A stretch of DNA of 64,000 bases from JAGOBP01 sp046328575 (GTDB taxonomy: Bacteria > Chloroflexota > Anaerolineae > Fen-1058): contig JAXLWI010000003.1 in NCBI GenBank assembly GCA_046328575.1, forward strand, positions 62,001 to 126,000, given 5' to 3'. The notes beneath the pieces are model-generated. The model worked only from the letters and a program-made list of their open reading frames with translations. It did no database searches and was not told the DNA's origin. The position numbers were made by a program, and so were the translations under genes. Below are positions 22,415 to 31,451 of this stretch, in pieces (position 1 is the first letter of the stretch; each line of letters opens with the position of its first letter).

Positions 22415-22769
22415 ATTCTTAGAATTCCTTTCCCATGTGTAGCCATACTGAAGTGATCAGTTTTTTGCACTTGATGCTGACTGGAAAAATCATCATCGCC
22501 AATCAGTCTACTTCAACCATACCTGATTGCAATAGATTCAGTGCGGTTTTCACCGCTTACTTACCAAATACTGACCGGTTGCAAACCATTGCTGAGCAAG
22601 CAATCATAAACAGCAGGCGGGATTTACACGCTCGATTTGAAGATTTTGCCACTTTTAGCCTTTTTCTAGGTCGGTTTCTAATCAATGCTGAGCGTGTTAT
22701 ACTCACGTTGTTCGATTAAGGTTGCGGTTGGTTTGAGCGTCAGGGTGCATGTGATTTTGTGAGGTGCAT
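22415..22769. other. AT-richer divergent intergenic region
   Basis: About 350 bases between the divergent DNRLRE-like and prepilin peptidase genes, visibly richer in A+T than its surroundings. One 94-codon open frame on the plus strand here has no ribosome-binding site or recognisable protein pattern and is not called. The direct repeat GGTGCATGTGAT occurs at 22744-22755 and 22763-22774, just at the peptidase start. Confidence 0.4.
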
Positions 22770-23518
22770 GTGATCGTAATATTTACCTGATCAGTACAGT
22801 TGTGGGAAGTTTCATCAATGCTTTGGCGGATGTGCTGCCAAAGCGACATGCCAAGTGGCGGCTTAGCGTGTGCGGCCTGTGGCCAGACCCGATCGGTCAG
22901 CCGTGCTCTGGCGGTTGTGGCGTTCATCGCGACGCGTATTGCCCGTCATGTGACCAAACGATCGCAGTACGGAATCCGATTGTGGAAGTGAGTACCGCTG
23001 CGCTGTTTGCGCTGTTATTCACGCGCTTCAGTGACCCGATCGTGCTGGTGTTGGCCAGTTTTCACACCAGTGTGCTGATGTTGTTGACGGTGACCGATCT
23101 GGAGCATCGTCTGATTCGAATCCTTTGCCGGTTGCCCGCTATCGCCATCGCCGCGTTGACTTCATTTCTGTGGTTCGGGCCAGGCTGGTACCTCGCGTTG
23201 GTCGGCGGGGTGATCGGCTACGTGTTCTTTCTGGCTGGCGGCCGTCCTGGGCAGCAAGGCGTTTGACGCGGCGCGATGGGCGGCGGCGATGTGAAGTTAG
23301 CGGCTTACATCGGCCTGATTACAGGCTTCCCCGGCGTGATTACGGCCTTGGTCTTAACTATCCTGGCGGGCGGCATTGTCACAACTGTGCTACTGCTCCT
23401 CCGGGTCGTGAACATGCACAGACGGTATTCGTACGGGCCGTTTCTCGTCATCGGCGGCTTCGCGGCGATGATGTGGGGGCAGCAAATTGTGACGCGCTTC
23501 TTCTTTGGAGCAGGCTGA
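22770..23518 (+). CDS. pilD: Prepilin peptidase (type IV leader peptidase, A24 family), frameshifted
   Basis: Membrane aspartyl protease that cleaves type IV prepilin leaders. The start region (GTG 22770, one indel) leads to LISTVVGSFINALADVLPKR, the usual VxGSFxNV opening. The zinc-binding Cys motif is present as CPSCDQTI with an upstream Cys pair. The first catalytic Asp is in LLTVTDLEHRLIP and the second in the hallmark GGGDVKLAAYIGLITGFPG. The end YSYGPFLVIGGFAAMMWGQQI is typical. About 250 residues, eight helices expected. No pilin genes are visible in this window. It is followed directly by a cupin gene. Confidence 0.85.
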
Positions 23519-23823
23519 TGTTGATCACAAGGCTGGCCCAAAATCTCAACCGCCGACTGAACGCGAATTACGCGAGACGTTTATTCGCGAAGGACTGTTT
23601 TGCTACGATTGGTCCAACGGTCCCGGCGACGTCTATCCCGCGCACACGCACGACTACGATAAGGTATTATTTGTTGTACGAGGATCGATCACCTGGTTGT
23701 TGCCTGCGACGAATGAGGCCGTTGAGACGCGTGCTGGTGATCGGATTGATCTCCGCGCGGCACCGTACACTGACTGTGGTCGGGCCTGATGGTGTGACGT
23801 GCCTGGAGGGCCAGAAGGAGTAA
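23518..23823 (+). CDS. Cupin-domain protein, frameshifted
   Basis: After the first codons the frame reads VDHKAGPKSQPPTERELRETFIREGLFCYDWSN, then the metal-binding cupin motif GDVYPAHTHDYDKVLFVVRG, and the second motif region TRAGDRIDLPRGTVHSAVVGPDG once one indel is bridged. It ends CLEGQKE at 23823. The HxH...E arrangement (HTHDYDKVLFV) is the usual metal site. About 100 residues, a single-cupin protein. The role is unknown; it overlaps the pilD stop and directly precedes the SRAP gene. Confidence 0.65.
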   Translation: MLITRLAQNLNRRLNANYARRLFAKDCFATIGPTVPATSIPRTRTTTIRYYLLYEDRSPGCCLRRMRPLRRVLVIGLISARHRTLTVVGPDGVTCLEGQKE

Positions 23824-23828
23824 TCGGG

Positions 23829-24502
23829 ATGTGCAGGGACGTTTTACGCTGACCGTTGATCCGGCTGATCTGCAAACACTGCTCGATCTGATTGAGGGTG
23901 CCGACACAACTCGCGCCGCGTTACAACATCGCGCCGACGCAGCCGGTGGCCGTGGTCACCTCACCGTCGATCCGGAAAGTGGGAGATCTTTCAGTGGGGG
24001 TTGATTCCGTCGTGGAGCAAAGATCCGTCGATGGCGAGCCGCATGATCAATGCGCGGGCTGAAACCATCCATGAAAAACCGGCGTTTCGCGCACCCTTTG
24101 CGCGCAAACGTTGTTGGTCTGGCGGACAGTTTCTTTGAATGGAAGGCATTGGAGAAAGGCAAACAACCTTATTACGCCCGATTGGCCAACGGCGAACGCT
24201 TTTGCCTTTGCGGGCTTGTGGGATCATTGGACTTCGCCCGAAGGCGATGAACGCAAGACGTGCACCATCATCACCTGCGAGCCGAATGAATTGATGAGTC
24301 AGCTGCACAATCGGATGCGGTGATCTTCGACAAGACGATGATGTGGGATTGGCTTGATCCTGAAGCGCCACAATTGGCGCTAAAAGCGATGCTTGCGCCA
24401 TACGCCAAACCGATGGCGGCTTATCCCGTTTCGCGGGCGGTGAATCGGCCGGAAAATGATTCGCCCGCCTGCGTGACAGCAGAAGGTGCGCCGCTCACTT
24501 AA
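23829..24502 (+). CDS. SRAP/YedK-type abasic-site crosslinking protein, frameshifted
   Basis: HMCES/YedK proteins shield abasic sites in single-stranded DNA by a covalent bond to Cys2. The reconstructed N-terminus MCGRFTLTVDPADLQ keeps Cys2, though a one-base error sits directly at codon 3. Family motifs follow: FQWGLIPSW, MINARAETIHEKPAFR, GFFEWKALEKGKQPYY, FAFAGLWDHW, TIITCEPNELMSQLHNRMPVI (with the active-site His) and PVSRAVNRPENDSP. About 225 residues, normal length. Five or more indels. It lies six bases downstream of the cupin gene. Confidence 0.88.
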
Positions 24503-24690
24503 ATTGGCAGGATTTCAAGTTCGTTTCAAAGCACGCTCGGTATGTTGGCCGACGGTACTTTGTCTGCACTATCCATAACACATCAGGATTGGTACGAAAG
24601 TCCCGAAAATTCCGCAGGCGTATCGCGCTTGGTTTGCTGGCGGTTTAGCCAGTGAGGAGGGGCACTCAGCAGAATACCCTTGGAGGAAAA

Positions 24691-25341
24691 ATGAAACCTT
24701 GAAATTGATCTTTGCTATAGTGGGCGGGTTCGCGCTCACGCTGCTTGCAGTCGGCTTAACGTTTGCTGCGCCAGACGCTGCGTCGACGGTGACGGCATAA
24801 TCTGTTCGAACCGACGATCACGCCAACGATAACAATTACACCGACGACAACGATCACGCCGACTCCGACAGTCACACCGACCGTAACGCCAGTGCCGACA
24901 GCACTTACACGCACCCATCCCATGGCGCAGGCTATCGCACTGCATTCACCCGTACACAAGTGATGTCATTGCACGATGCGGGCCTGGGCTTTGGCCAAAT
25001 CGCGCGCGTACTTAACGGCGCTGGCTTCAGGCGGCGTGCTTTCGCCGACGCAAGTGTTGGAGATGATTCAGAGCGGCCTGGGGTGGGGACAGATCAAACA
25101 GCAGTACGGCATCCATCCTGGCGGCTTAGGCCTCGGCTCGATCATGAGCGGACGAGCCGCACCTGTCCCAGTGACGGATACGCTGAGCAGCGGCGGAGGA
25201 TACGGCCAGCCGGCCAAGTCGTACAAAATCCCCGCGCCATCGTCGCCGAGCAACTCTAATCAGTCAGGCTCATCGACATGTCCGGGCAATAGCTTGCAAT
25301 GCGCCAGGGCATAATAAACCTGGCAAAGGCCCCAAGAAGTA
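24691..25341 (+). CDS. Small secreted protein with Thr/Pro linker and GLGxGQI motifs, frameshifted
   Basis: Begins at ATG 24691; after one early indel the sequence is LKLIFAIVGGFALTLLAVGLTFAAPDA, a signal peptide. A linker of repeating TITPT/TVTPT units follows (about 24810-24890), then two related segments: LHDAGLGFGQIARVY and LEMIQSGLGWGQIKQQYGI followed by HPGGLGLGSIM. The C-terminal part is Ser/Gly/Asn-rich and ends GHNKPGKGPKK at 25341 if one further indel is allowed. I do not recognise a named family; the paired GLGxGQI motif is the feature to search with. Export is clear from the leader. Terminator-like hairpin downstream. Confidence 0.6.
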
Positions 25342-25351
25342 GGCGCTTCAA

Positions 25352-25384
25352 ACCGGCTGGATCACACTTGATTCAGCCGGTTTC
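25352..25384. terminator. Terminator-like hairpin between convergent genes
   Basis: AAACCGGCTGGA...TCAGCCGGTTT forms a stem of about 10 pairs between the secreted-protein stop (25341) and the convergent zinc-ribbon stop (25386). It ends in a short T run (TTTCATT on the plus strand, A-rich on the other side). Confidence 0.6.
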
Positions 25385-25385
25385 A

Positions 25386-25759
25386 TTAGTCGCGCGCTCG
25401 CGGAAATAGATCACGCAGTGATTCCAACAGCGTTTTCTGACTGAAATCTTTGAACTCGCCCGCATCGAAGAACACCCCGTAACAATGCGGGCAGGCCTCA
25501 TACCATTTTCTGCGGTTGTTGAAGGTCGACCATGCGCGTCAATAACACGCCATCCACGCGGACAGTTGATCTTGCGCACGTCGTTCATCTGCCGTCCTCG
25601 ATCGGCATAGCCGATGATAAGCCTCCGCCGCGCGGCAGTTGCTTCAACTGCTGGTGCTCTTGCAGATCGAACCAGATGCCCTGACAATCCGTACACCGAT
25701 CAACTTCGATGCCTTCAAGCATGACCTTGCATCTTGGCGTTGCACTTGGGACAATTCAT
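25386..25759 (-). CDS. TFIIB-type zinc-ribbon protein, frameshifted
   Basis: The start MNCPKCNAKMQ (ATG 25759) gives the first CPxC knuckle. After an indel the frame continues LEGIEVDRCTDCQGIWFDLQEHQQL, the second knuckle with the zf-TFIIB hallmark CxxCxGIWFD. A second, related pair appears as INCPR.DGVLLTRMVDLQ and YEACPHCYGVFFDAGEFKDFSQK. It ends LRDLFPRARD at 25386. About 120 residues with two zinc ribbons. The function is unknown; these are small metal-binding proteins. It begins 18 bases downstream of the mutL stop, same strand. Confidence 0.7.
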
Positions 25760-25776
25760 CGCTCGTTCTCCTGCGA

Positions 25777-27613
25777 TTAGATTCGACCGAACTCGCGCGC
25801 CATTTGTGACGCGCTGAAGCGGATCATCGTGGGGCGGCCATGCGGACACGTGCGTGGCGACGTGCACAATTCCAACTGGCGAATCAATTCGTTCATCTCC
25901 GCTACCGACCGGACTTGCCCGCCCTTAATGGCGGCGCGTTTGCAGACGCGCGTGATCAACGGCTTCTTCGTTGGCCATAAACGGCAGATCGCCCGCCATC
26001 AAATCGGCCACCAATTCATTCATCGCCGTACGCAGATCGTCGTTCATCAGCAGCGCGGGCAGACTGCGCACTAGCCAGGTCGAGCCACCGAACGGTTCCA
26101 AATGCAGGCCGATGTTGTTCAGCACGTCGAGATGTTCTTCAATCAGCGTCGATTCATCGGGCGAGAATTTCCAGCGGGATCGGATCGAATGAGATTCTGC
26201 ACCGCGAGGTGTTGCGCCGTTTTATCGGCCGCGAACCTCTCGTACAAGATGCGCTCGTGCGCGGCGTGCTGATCGATCAAGTACATGCCCTCCGGCCCTT
26301 CGGTGATGATGTACATCGCGCCGATCTGACCGATGACGCGCAAGGGCAGCGAACTGCGGACTGAAGATTTCTGATTTCTGATTTTGGATTTCTGGAGTCA
26401 ACTACTGGCGTCGACTGAACGCTGAGCGCCGATGACTCAATCGGTAGTGATTGACGCCCGCGACGCCTGACGCGCGACCGCTGATTTGCTGATTGCTGAT
26501 CGCTTCTATCCACCTGGCTCCAACGAACGCAATCGCTCGGCCGTGCTGCCACCACATCTTCATGTGTGTCCATCGCTGGTTGCCACGCGTCAATTGGCGG
26601 CGCGGATTGGATCTGCGGAATCGGCGCGTGATCGATCAGTGTGCGGCGCACCAGAAGCGTTACGCACTGCGAAAAGCAACATCGTTGTTGCGAAAACGCA
26701 CTTCGGTTTTGGCGGGATGCACGTTGACGTCCCCATCCTCTGGGTTCATCTCGACCCGCAGAATGCACACTGGATAACGCCCCACCATCAACAGTGTGTG
26801 ATAAGCCTGCAAAACGGCTGTATTTAAGCCGCGATCCTGCACCAGCGGCCGTTGACAGCGTCATGTCGCTGCGATTAGAGCGCGACAGCGCCGGCTGAAT
26901 GAAGCCGCTTACGCGCACCTTCGCCTGCTTCAGTGGGGGAAGGTTGGGATGAGGGTAATTCGATCATCTGCTCGGCGACTTCAAGGCCATACGCGCGATC
27001 ATCATGCAACGAGCCGTTGCCTGTCGTCTGAAACGACGTGCGTCCGTTGTGGATCAGGTTGAAGCGAATGGCCGGATACGCCAACGCATAGCGGCTGATC
27101 AATGTGTCGATCTGGCGGCGCTCGGTCATGTCGATTTGAGGAATTTGAGTCTAGCCGGTACCGTGTAAAAGAGATTTTCGACGGTGATGACAGTGCCGGC
27201 AGGTGCACCAATACCCGATCGATCTACCATGCCGTCGGCCTCGATCGCCAATCGGGTGCCGGTGAATTCCCCCGCGCGCGTCAGGCGCGTCACTTTCGCC
27301 ACGGACGCAATCGACGCGAGGCGCTTCGCCGCGAAAGCCCAACGTGCGGATGTGCGAGAGATCATCGGCGGTCGATAACTTGCTCGTCGCATGGCGGCTG
27401 AAAGCCAGTTCCACTTCGGCCGCCGGGATGCCCGATCCATTATCGGAGATGCGCAAAAACGATCGGCCGCCGTCGCGCCTCGACGGTGATGTCGGTCGCA
27501 CCCGCGTCGATGGCGTTCTCGATCAATTCTTTCACGACCGAGGCGGGCGCTCGACGACTTCCCCGGCGGCGATTTGCGAAACGAGGTTAGGGGGCAGGAA
27601 TGTGAATGGGCAT
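25777..27613 (-). CDS. mutL: DNA mismatch repair protein MutL, frameshifted, with repeat sequences in the linker
   Basis: GHKL ATPase coordinating mismatch repair. The start MPIHIP..LVSQIAAGEVVERP is the MutL head. Motifs follow: the damaged ELIENAIDAGAT, ISDNGSGIPAAEVELAFSRHATSKL, IRTLGFRGEALASIASVA, TVITVENLFYTVPARLKFLKS and DGDVNVHPAKTEVRF. The C-terminal domain shows QIGAMYIITEGPEGMYLIDQHAAHERILYER, and the end reads RTCPHGRPTMIRFS. No endonuclease DQHAxxEx(4)E variant can be confirmed because of the indels. The linker region carries two intergenic-type repeats (26366-26397 and 26917-26960). About 610 residues. No mutS is visible. Confidence 0.9.
26366..26397. repeat. AATCCAAAATC-type repeat inside the mutL linker
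   Basis: Tandem TTTCTGATTTCTGATTTTGG units; read on the coding strand they encode NPKSEIRNLQS-like peptide. The same peptide flavour (IRNPKSKIRN) results from the intergenic copy at 32711-32752, showing that this is the same repeat family inserted into or expanded in a coding region. Confidence 0.6.
26917..26960. repeat. Second intergenic-type repeat in the mutL linker
   Basis: The coding-strand translation is LPSSQPSPTEAGEGA, the tell-tale product of a widespread CCTCATCCCAACC...CCCCCACTG-like intergenic sequence. It lies at the junction of the MutL ATPase region and the linker. Confidence 0.5.
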
Positions 27614-27677
27614 GTCGGCATTTTACCATGCCCTGCAAGCGATTTATTTCACTAATCTAATCTTTGGGATTTTTGTC

Positions 27678-27705
27678 TTGACACGGTGCGTTATTTCGCT
27701 ATACT
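27678..27705 (+). promoter_or_regulatory. Sigma70-type promoter of the TetR gene
   Basis: A perfect -35 TTGACA (27678-27683) and -10 TATACT (27700-27705) with a 16-base spacer. The expected start of transcription is near 27712, 37 bases before the ATG at 27749, inside the first operator-like palindrome. Confidence 0.8.
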
Positions 27706-27735
27706 GACTCATAGTCGTGAATGACTGGCAGTCAT
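27706..27735. promoter_or_regulatory. Two tandem operator-like palindromes GACT-N3-AGTC
   Basis: GACTcatAGTC at 27706-27716 and the longer ATGACTGGCAGTCAT at 27721-27735 share the half-site GACT/AGTC and are 17 bases apart. They cover the transcription start region of the TetR gene. This is a classic autoregulatory arrangement for TetR-family repressors binding as two dimers. Confidence 0.65.
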
Positions 27736-27748
27736 GACGCGGGGTGTT

Positions 27749-28409
27749 ATGGCGGAGAGGCGCAGTCAACGATCAGCATTGGAACGGCCTCCCGGCGCGA
27801 GCGCGAAAGGCGCGGCGACGCGATGATATCCTGCGGGCTGCCAAAACCTTACGTCTTTACCCGTGGTTATCACGCGACCACCATCGACGATGTGGCCGTC
27901 GCGGCGGAAGTGGGCAAGGGCACCGTCTATCTGTATTTCGATACGAAAGAGACGATCCTTGCTCATTTGCTTTCAGACGGCCTCGACGCGCTGGTCACTG
28001 ATCTCGAAGCGAGCTATGCGATCGATGAAGCACTGGACGCGGGCACGCGCCTGCGCCGGATTGCGATCGCTTACCTCAGGATTTTTCCAGACGAGTCCCG
28101 AATACCGATTGATCCTGGCGTTCGATCGCGGGCAATTCAGGCCGCGACTCCCAACGTTTATCAAGACGTGTTGACGCGCAGCCTGCCGGCCTCGAATGGC
28201 TGGAGCGCGCCGTCAAGCAGGCGCAGACCGAAGGCCTGATCGCGATCGAGAATACGCGTGAGGCCGCCAGCGTCTTGTGGGCCGGGCTGAATGGCGTGCT
28301 GGTTTTGCTCAGCCATCCATTGCGAGCGGAGATCATCGCGACTGATCTGCAATCTTTGTATAGCAGGATGATGGACGTGCTAATCGATGGACTCAAGAAA
28401 ACGATCTAA
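27749..28409 (+). CDS. TetR-family transcriptional regulator, frameshifted
   Basis: The N-terminal reading MAERRSQRSALERPPGASAKGAATRDDILRAAKTL gives helix 1 of the DNA-binding domain. After an indel GYHATTIDDVAVAAEVGKGTVYLYFDTKETIL is the complete TetR helix-turn-helix. The ligand-binding part reads LLSDGLDALVTDLEASYAI, LRRIAIAYLRIF and, after more indels, LEWLERAVKQAQTEGLIAIENTREAASVLWAGLNGVL. The end is SRMMDVLIDGLKKTI. About 220 residues. The following fatty-acid degradation genes, starting 750 bases downstream, suggest an acyl-CoA-responsive regulator, but that is inference. Confidence 0.85.
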
Positions 28410-28432
28410 CATTGCGGCGATGGCTTTCTGCT

Positions 28433-28787
28433 ATGAGCCGTTGGAAACGGATTGGATTCCTTACCTTTGTGATTCCAGCAGCCGCATGGGATATTGTTTT
28501 TGTGTGCCGGTTATGCGGTGTTTGCTCTGCCGTGCAAATTGGAGCCATTTACTAAGATTTCAAGAATCGACGTTGGCAATGACAGGTTTGTGACCCTCTC
28601 CAGAGATGCGTGTTGGGAAATTGGCTTTACCGTCTACTATGAGGTCAGTGAACAGGGTGAAGTCATTATTCCGCGGACTGGCCTGAGTTTCATAACAGAC
28701 AGCACAGGTAATTTTAAGGTAGCCTACGCCGAGAATCAGTCGTTAATTGCCGTCTATGATTTTACTGAACCTGTTTGCCATTGTTGA
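28433..28787 (+). CDS. Small exported or membrane protein of unknown function, one frameshift
   Basis: The start MSRWKRIGFLTFVIPAAAWDIVF is a signal peptide or membrane anchor; after an indel at about 28495 the frame reads LCAGYAVFALPCKLEPFTKISRIDVGNDRFVTLSRDACWEIGFTVYYEVSEQGE and ends IAVYDFTEPVCHC. About 118 residues. The body looks like a small beta-rich domain. No family recognised. Base composition here is more AT-rich than the flanking genes. It lies 24 bases downstream of the TetR stop, perhaps the same transcript. Confidence 0.5.
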
Positions 28788-28955
28788 TTTCAAAACGCGA
28801 AAGTCTTGGCCCACAAAATGTATTGAGGCAAACAACTGTAGTGAATCAAAGACCAAAGCGTTAGCGCTTTACATGCGATTGCAAAAAAGAGAACCCAAAT
28901 CTTGAAAGGCCCAAGACCCTCTTGCAGTGAAAATAGTGGCCCTCTGCCATAAGTA

Positions 28956-29048
28956 GTGTCATTCTGAGAGCGCGCAGCGCGCCGAAGAATCTCGACTGGA
29001 CATTGCCGCCGGCTGGCGCGAGATTCTTCGCTTCGCGCAGAATAACAC
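28956..29048. repeat. Palindromic intergenic element (TCATTCTGAG type), diverged copy
   Basis: The arms GTGTCATTCTGAG...CGAAGAATCTCG (28956-28994) and CGAGATTCTTCG...CAGAATAACAC (29019-29048) pair with few mismatches. It has the same design as 17681-17790 with C-to-T changes matched on both arms. It sits in the 364-base gap upstream of the thiolase gene; nothing else recognisable lies in that gap. Confidence 0.65.
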
Positions 29049-29151
29049 TGAATAGCAGCACATGAACGTCGGCATTCGGCTCCCAGACTATTCGACTAAC
29101 GCACGATCTAACTATCGCTCTAACGAACTAACCCACTACCAAGGAGGAATC

Positions 29152-30378
29152 ATGAAAGACGCAGTCATCGTTGATGGAGTTCGCACTCCGGTCGGTAATC
29201 ACGGCGGCGCGCTGCGCACGCTGCTGGCCAAAAGGCTTTTGCTCGCGCTGGTGTTCAAAGCCATCGTCGAACGCAACCACCTCGATCCCGCCTCGATCGA
29301 CGAAGTAATCGCGGGCTGCATCGCGCAACCGTCGGACGCGCCCAACATCGCTCGCGTCTCGGCCTTGATGGCGGGTATTCCCAAAGAGACGCCCGCGCTG
29401 ACTGTGGCCCGCAACTGCAATAGCGGCCTGGACGCGATCGTAGAAGCATGGCGGCGCATTCAACTCGACGAAGGCCACATCTATCTCGTCGGCGGCGTCG
29501 AGAGCATGAGCAACATCCCCTACATCATCAAGGACGCACGCTGGGGTCTGAAGATTCGCCACTCGCAACTGACCGATGGTTTGTGGGAAGGCCTCACCGA
29601 TCCGATCTGCGGTCAACTCATGGGCCGCACGAAGGCGAAACTTAGCGGAAGAGTTCGAGATCACACGACAGCAGCAGGACGAATATTCGGTACAGTCGCA
29701 TAAGAAAGCCTTCGCCGCGACGCGCATGGGCAAGTTCAAGGACGAGATCGTGCCGGTCGAGATCGTGAAGAAGGTCGCCGGTCAGGAAGTGGCGAAGGGC
29801 GAGATCACGCAGGACGAAACCATTAACGCAGGCTTGTCGATTGCGAAAGCGGCGATGTACCTACAGTCTTCAAGCAGGGCGGCAGCGTCGCCCGCCAGCA
29901 CTTATAATGGCATCAGCGATGGCGCCAGCGCGATGCTCATCATGAGCTGCTTGAAAAAGCCGCAGAATTGAGGCTAAGGCTCGCTGGCTGTGATTCGCGG
30001 CTATGGCTTCGCGGGCGTCGAACTTACGAACGCATGGGCATCGCCCCGGCCTACGCCGTGCCGAAGGCGTTGGACAAAGCCAGCCTCAAACTCGGCGACA
30101 TGGATCTGATCGAGATCAACGAAGCGTTTGCCGCGCAAGTGTTGGCGTGCGGGCGTAAGTTGGAGTGGGACTGGAATAAGGTCAACGTCAACGGCGGCGC
30201 GATCGCGCTCGGTCATCCCGTCGGGTCCAGTGGTTGCCGTATCGTGGTGACGCTGGCGCACGAGATGAAGCGCCGCAAAGCCCATTACGGTATCGCCACG
30301 CTGTGTGCGGCGGGCGGGCAAGGCGCGGCACTGGTGATTGAAAGCGTAAACGGGCAATCCGTAACCAGTAACGAGTGA
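29152..30378 (+). CDS. Acetyl-CoA acetyltransferase / 3-ketoacyl-CoA thiolase, frameshifted
   Basis: Cleaves 3-ketoacyl-CoA with CoA, the last beta-oxidation step, or condenses acetyl-CoA. The ATG at 29152 has a perfect AAGGAGG nearby. Landmarks in order: MKDAVIVDGVRTPVG; the nucleophile Cys in ARNCNSGLDAI; GGVESMSNIPY; the acyl-binding EINEAFAAQVLA; the active-site His in NVNGGAIALGHPVGSSG; and the second Cys in TLCAAGGQGAALVIE. About 408 residues, slightly longer than the usual 390-395, partly because the very end is made of repeat-like TAACGAG sequence. Three or more indels lie between 29640 and 29990. Confidence 0.9.
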
Positions 30379-30420
30379 TGAGTAACGAGCGCTATTGCTG
30401 ACCTCGCGTTACTCATTAAA
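30361..30420. repeat. GTAACGAG-type repeat at the thiolase end
   Basis: Degenerate direct copies of AGTAACGAG followed by the inverted GCGTTACTCATT. It overlaps the last thiolase codons and stop. Related copies are at 33540-33588 and 38425-38471, each at a gene junction. Confidence 0.55.
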
Positions 30421-30429
30421 GGGAGTCCT

Positions 30430-31419
30430 ATGACCGAAGCAACCGATCATCTCGACCCCAACGAAGTCCGCATTTTTAGCGGCAGTTCCAATCGACCGCT
30501 GGCGCAGGTCATCGCCGCGCATTTAGGAGTGCCGCTGGAAGAGACACACATCTACGCGCTTCAGCAACGACAACCTCTATATCCAGTTGAGCGCCGCCAG
30601 CGTGCGATCGCGGCGCAGGTCTATATCGTGCAGACGCTGGCCCCACCTGTCAACGGTATCTGATGAACTTCACTGATGATGATCGACATTGCGCGCAGTG
30701 CGGCGGCGAAAGAGATTCACGCGGTGATTCCGTATTACTCTTTTGCTCCGTCGGACAAGAAGGACGCCCCGCGGATTTCCATCACGGCGCGGCTGGTGGC
30801 CGATCTGCTCGACACAGCGGGCGCGACGCACGTCATGACCATGACATTGCACTCGCCGCAAGTGCCGCGACTTCTTCCCCATGCCGACCGATCCGTTGAC
30901 GGCGCGCTACACTTTTTACGATTACTTCAAGGTGCGCGACCTCTCGAACACGATCATGGTCACGCCGACATCGGTCAAGGCAAATCAGCGATCGATTTGC
31001 GGCGCAACAGCCTGCCGATGGCCTTCGGTAACAAAGAACGACTCTCGGACACTAAGGTCGTCATCTCGGGTTTGAGCAGGCCAATCGGCGCGCGGCTTCA
31101 AACGCGCCTTGATTTACGACGACGAGATCGCCACGGGCGGATCGGTGGTTGAACTGTGCCGCGTCCTGATCGAGCAGGGCATCGAAGACATCTGGGTGTC
31201 GTGCACGCATGGGTGTTTACGAGCAAGGCGTTTGAGTTGCTTGTGTGCCGCAGATCTCGAGATCGTGACCCGCATTACGGTTAACATTCCGATGAGAAGC
31301 GGCCGAAGAACCTGAAGGTGCTATCGGTCGCGCCGATCTTCGGCGGAAAAATCAAGTGCAACTACTTTCATCAATCCATCGGTAACCTGTTCACGTACGC
31401 CAAAGACGACAATTCGTAA
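30430..31419 (+). CDS. prs: Ribose-phosphate pyrophosphokinase, frameshifted
   Basis: Makes PRPP from ribose 5-phosphate and ATP for nucleotide, His and Trp synthesis. The start MTEATDHLDPNEVRIFSGSSNRPLAQ (GGGAG upstream) is followed by QVYIVQTLAPPVN, DIARSAAAKEIHAVIPYYSFA (flexible-loop region), DKKDAPRISITARLVADLLDTAGATHVMTMTLHSPQV, the metal-binding and PRPP-loop region ALIYDDEIATGGSVVELCR, and the end APIFGEKIKCNYFHQSIGNLF. About 329 residues, close to the usual 310-320. Seven or more indels. It sits between thiolase and 3-hydroxyacyl-CoA dehydrogenase with short spacings, so co-transcription with the beta-oxidation genes is likely, an unusual setting. Confidence 0.9.
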
Positions 31420-31451
31420 AGCAAATTGCCCCTACCCCAAAGGAGAGCACT

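Noticed and set aside
22435..22719. 94-codon open frame in the AT-rich region before the prepilin peptidase
   Set aside because: No ribosome-binding site and an unconvincing amino-acid composition; the region is more likely regulatory.
23110..23125. ATTCGAATC resembling a tRNA T-loop
   Set aside because: It lies inside the prepilin peptidase coding region and no cloverleaf can be drawn around it.
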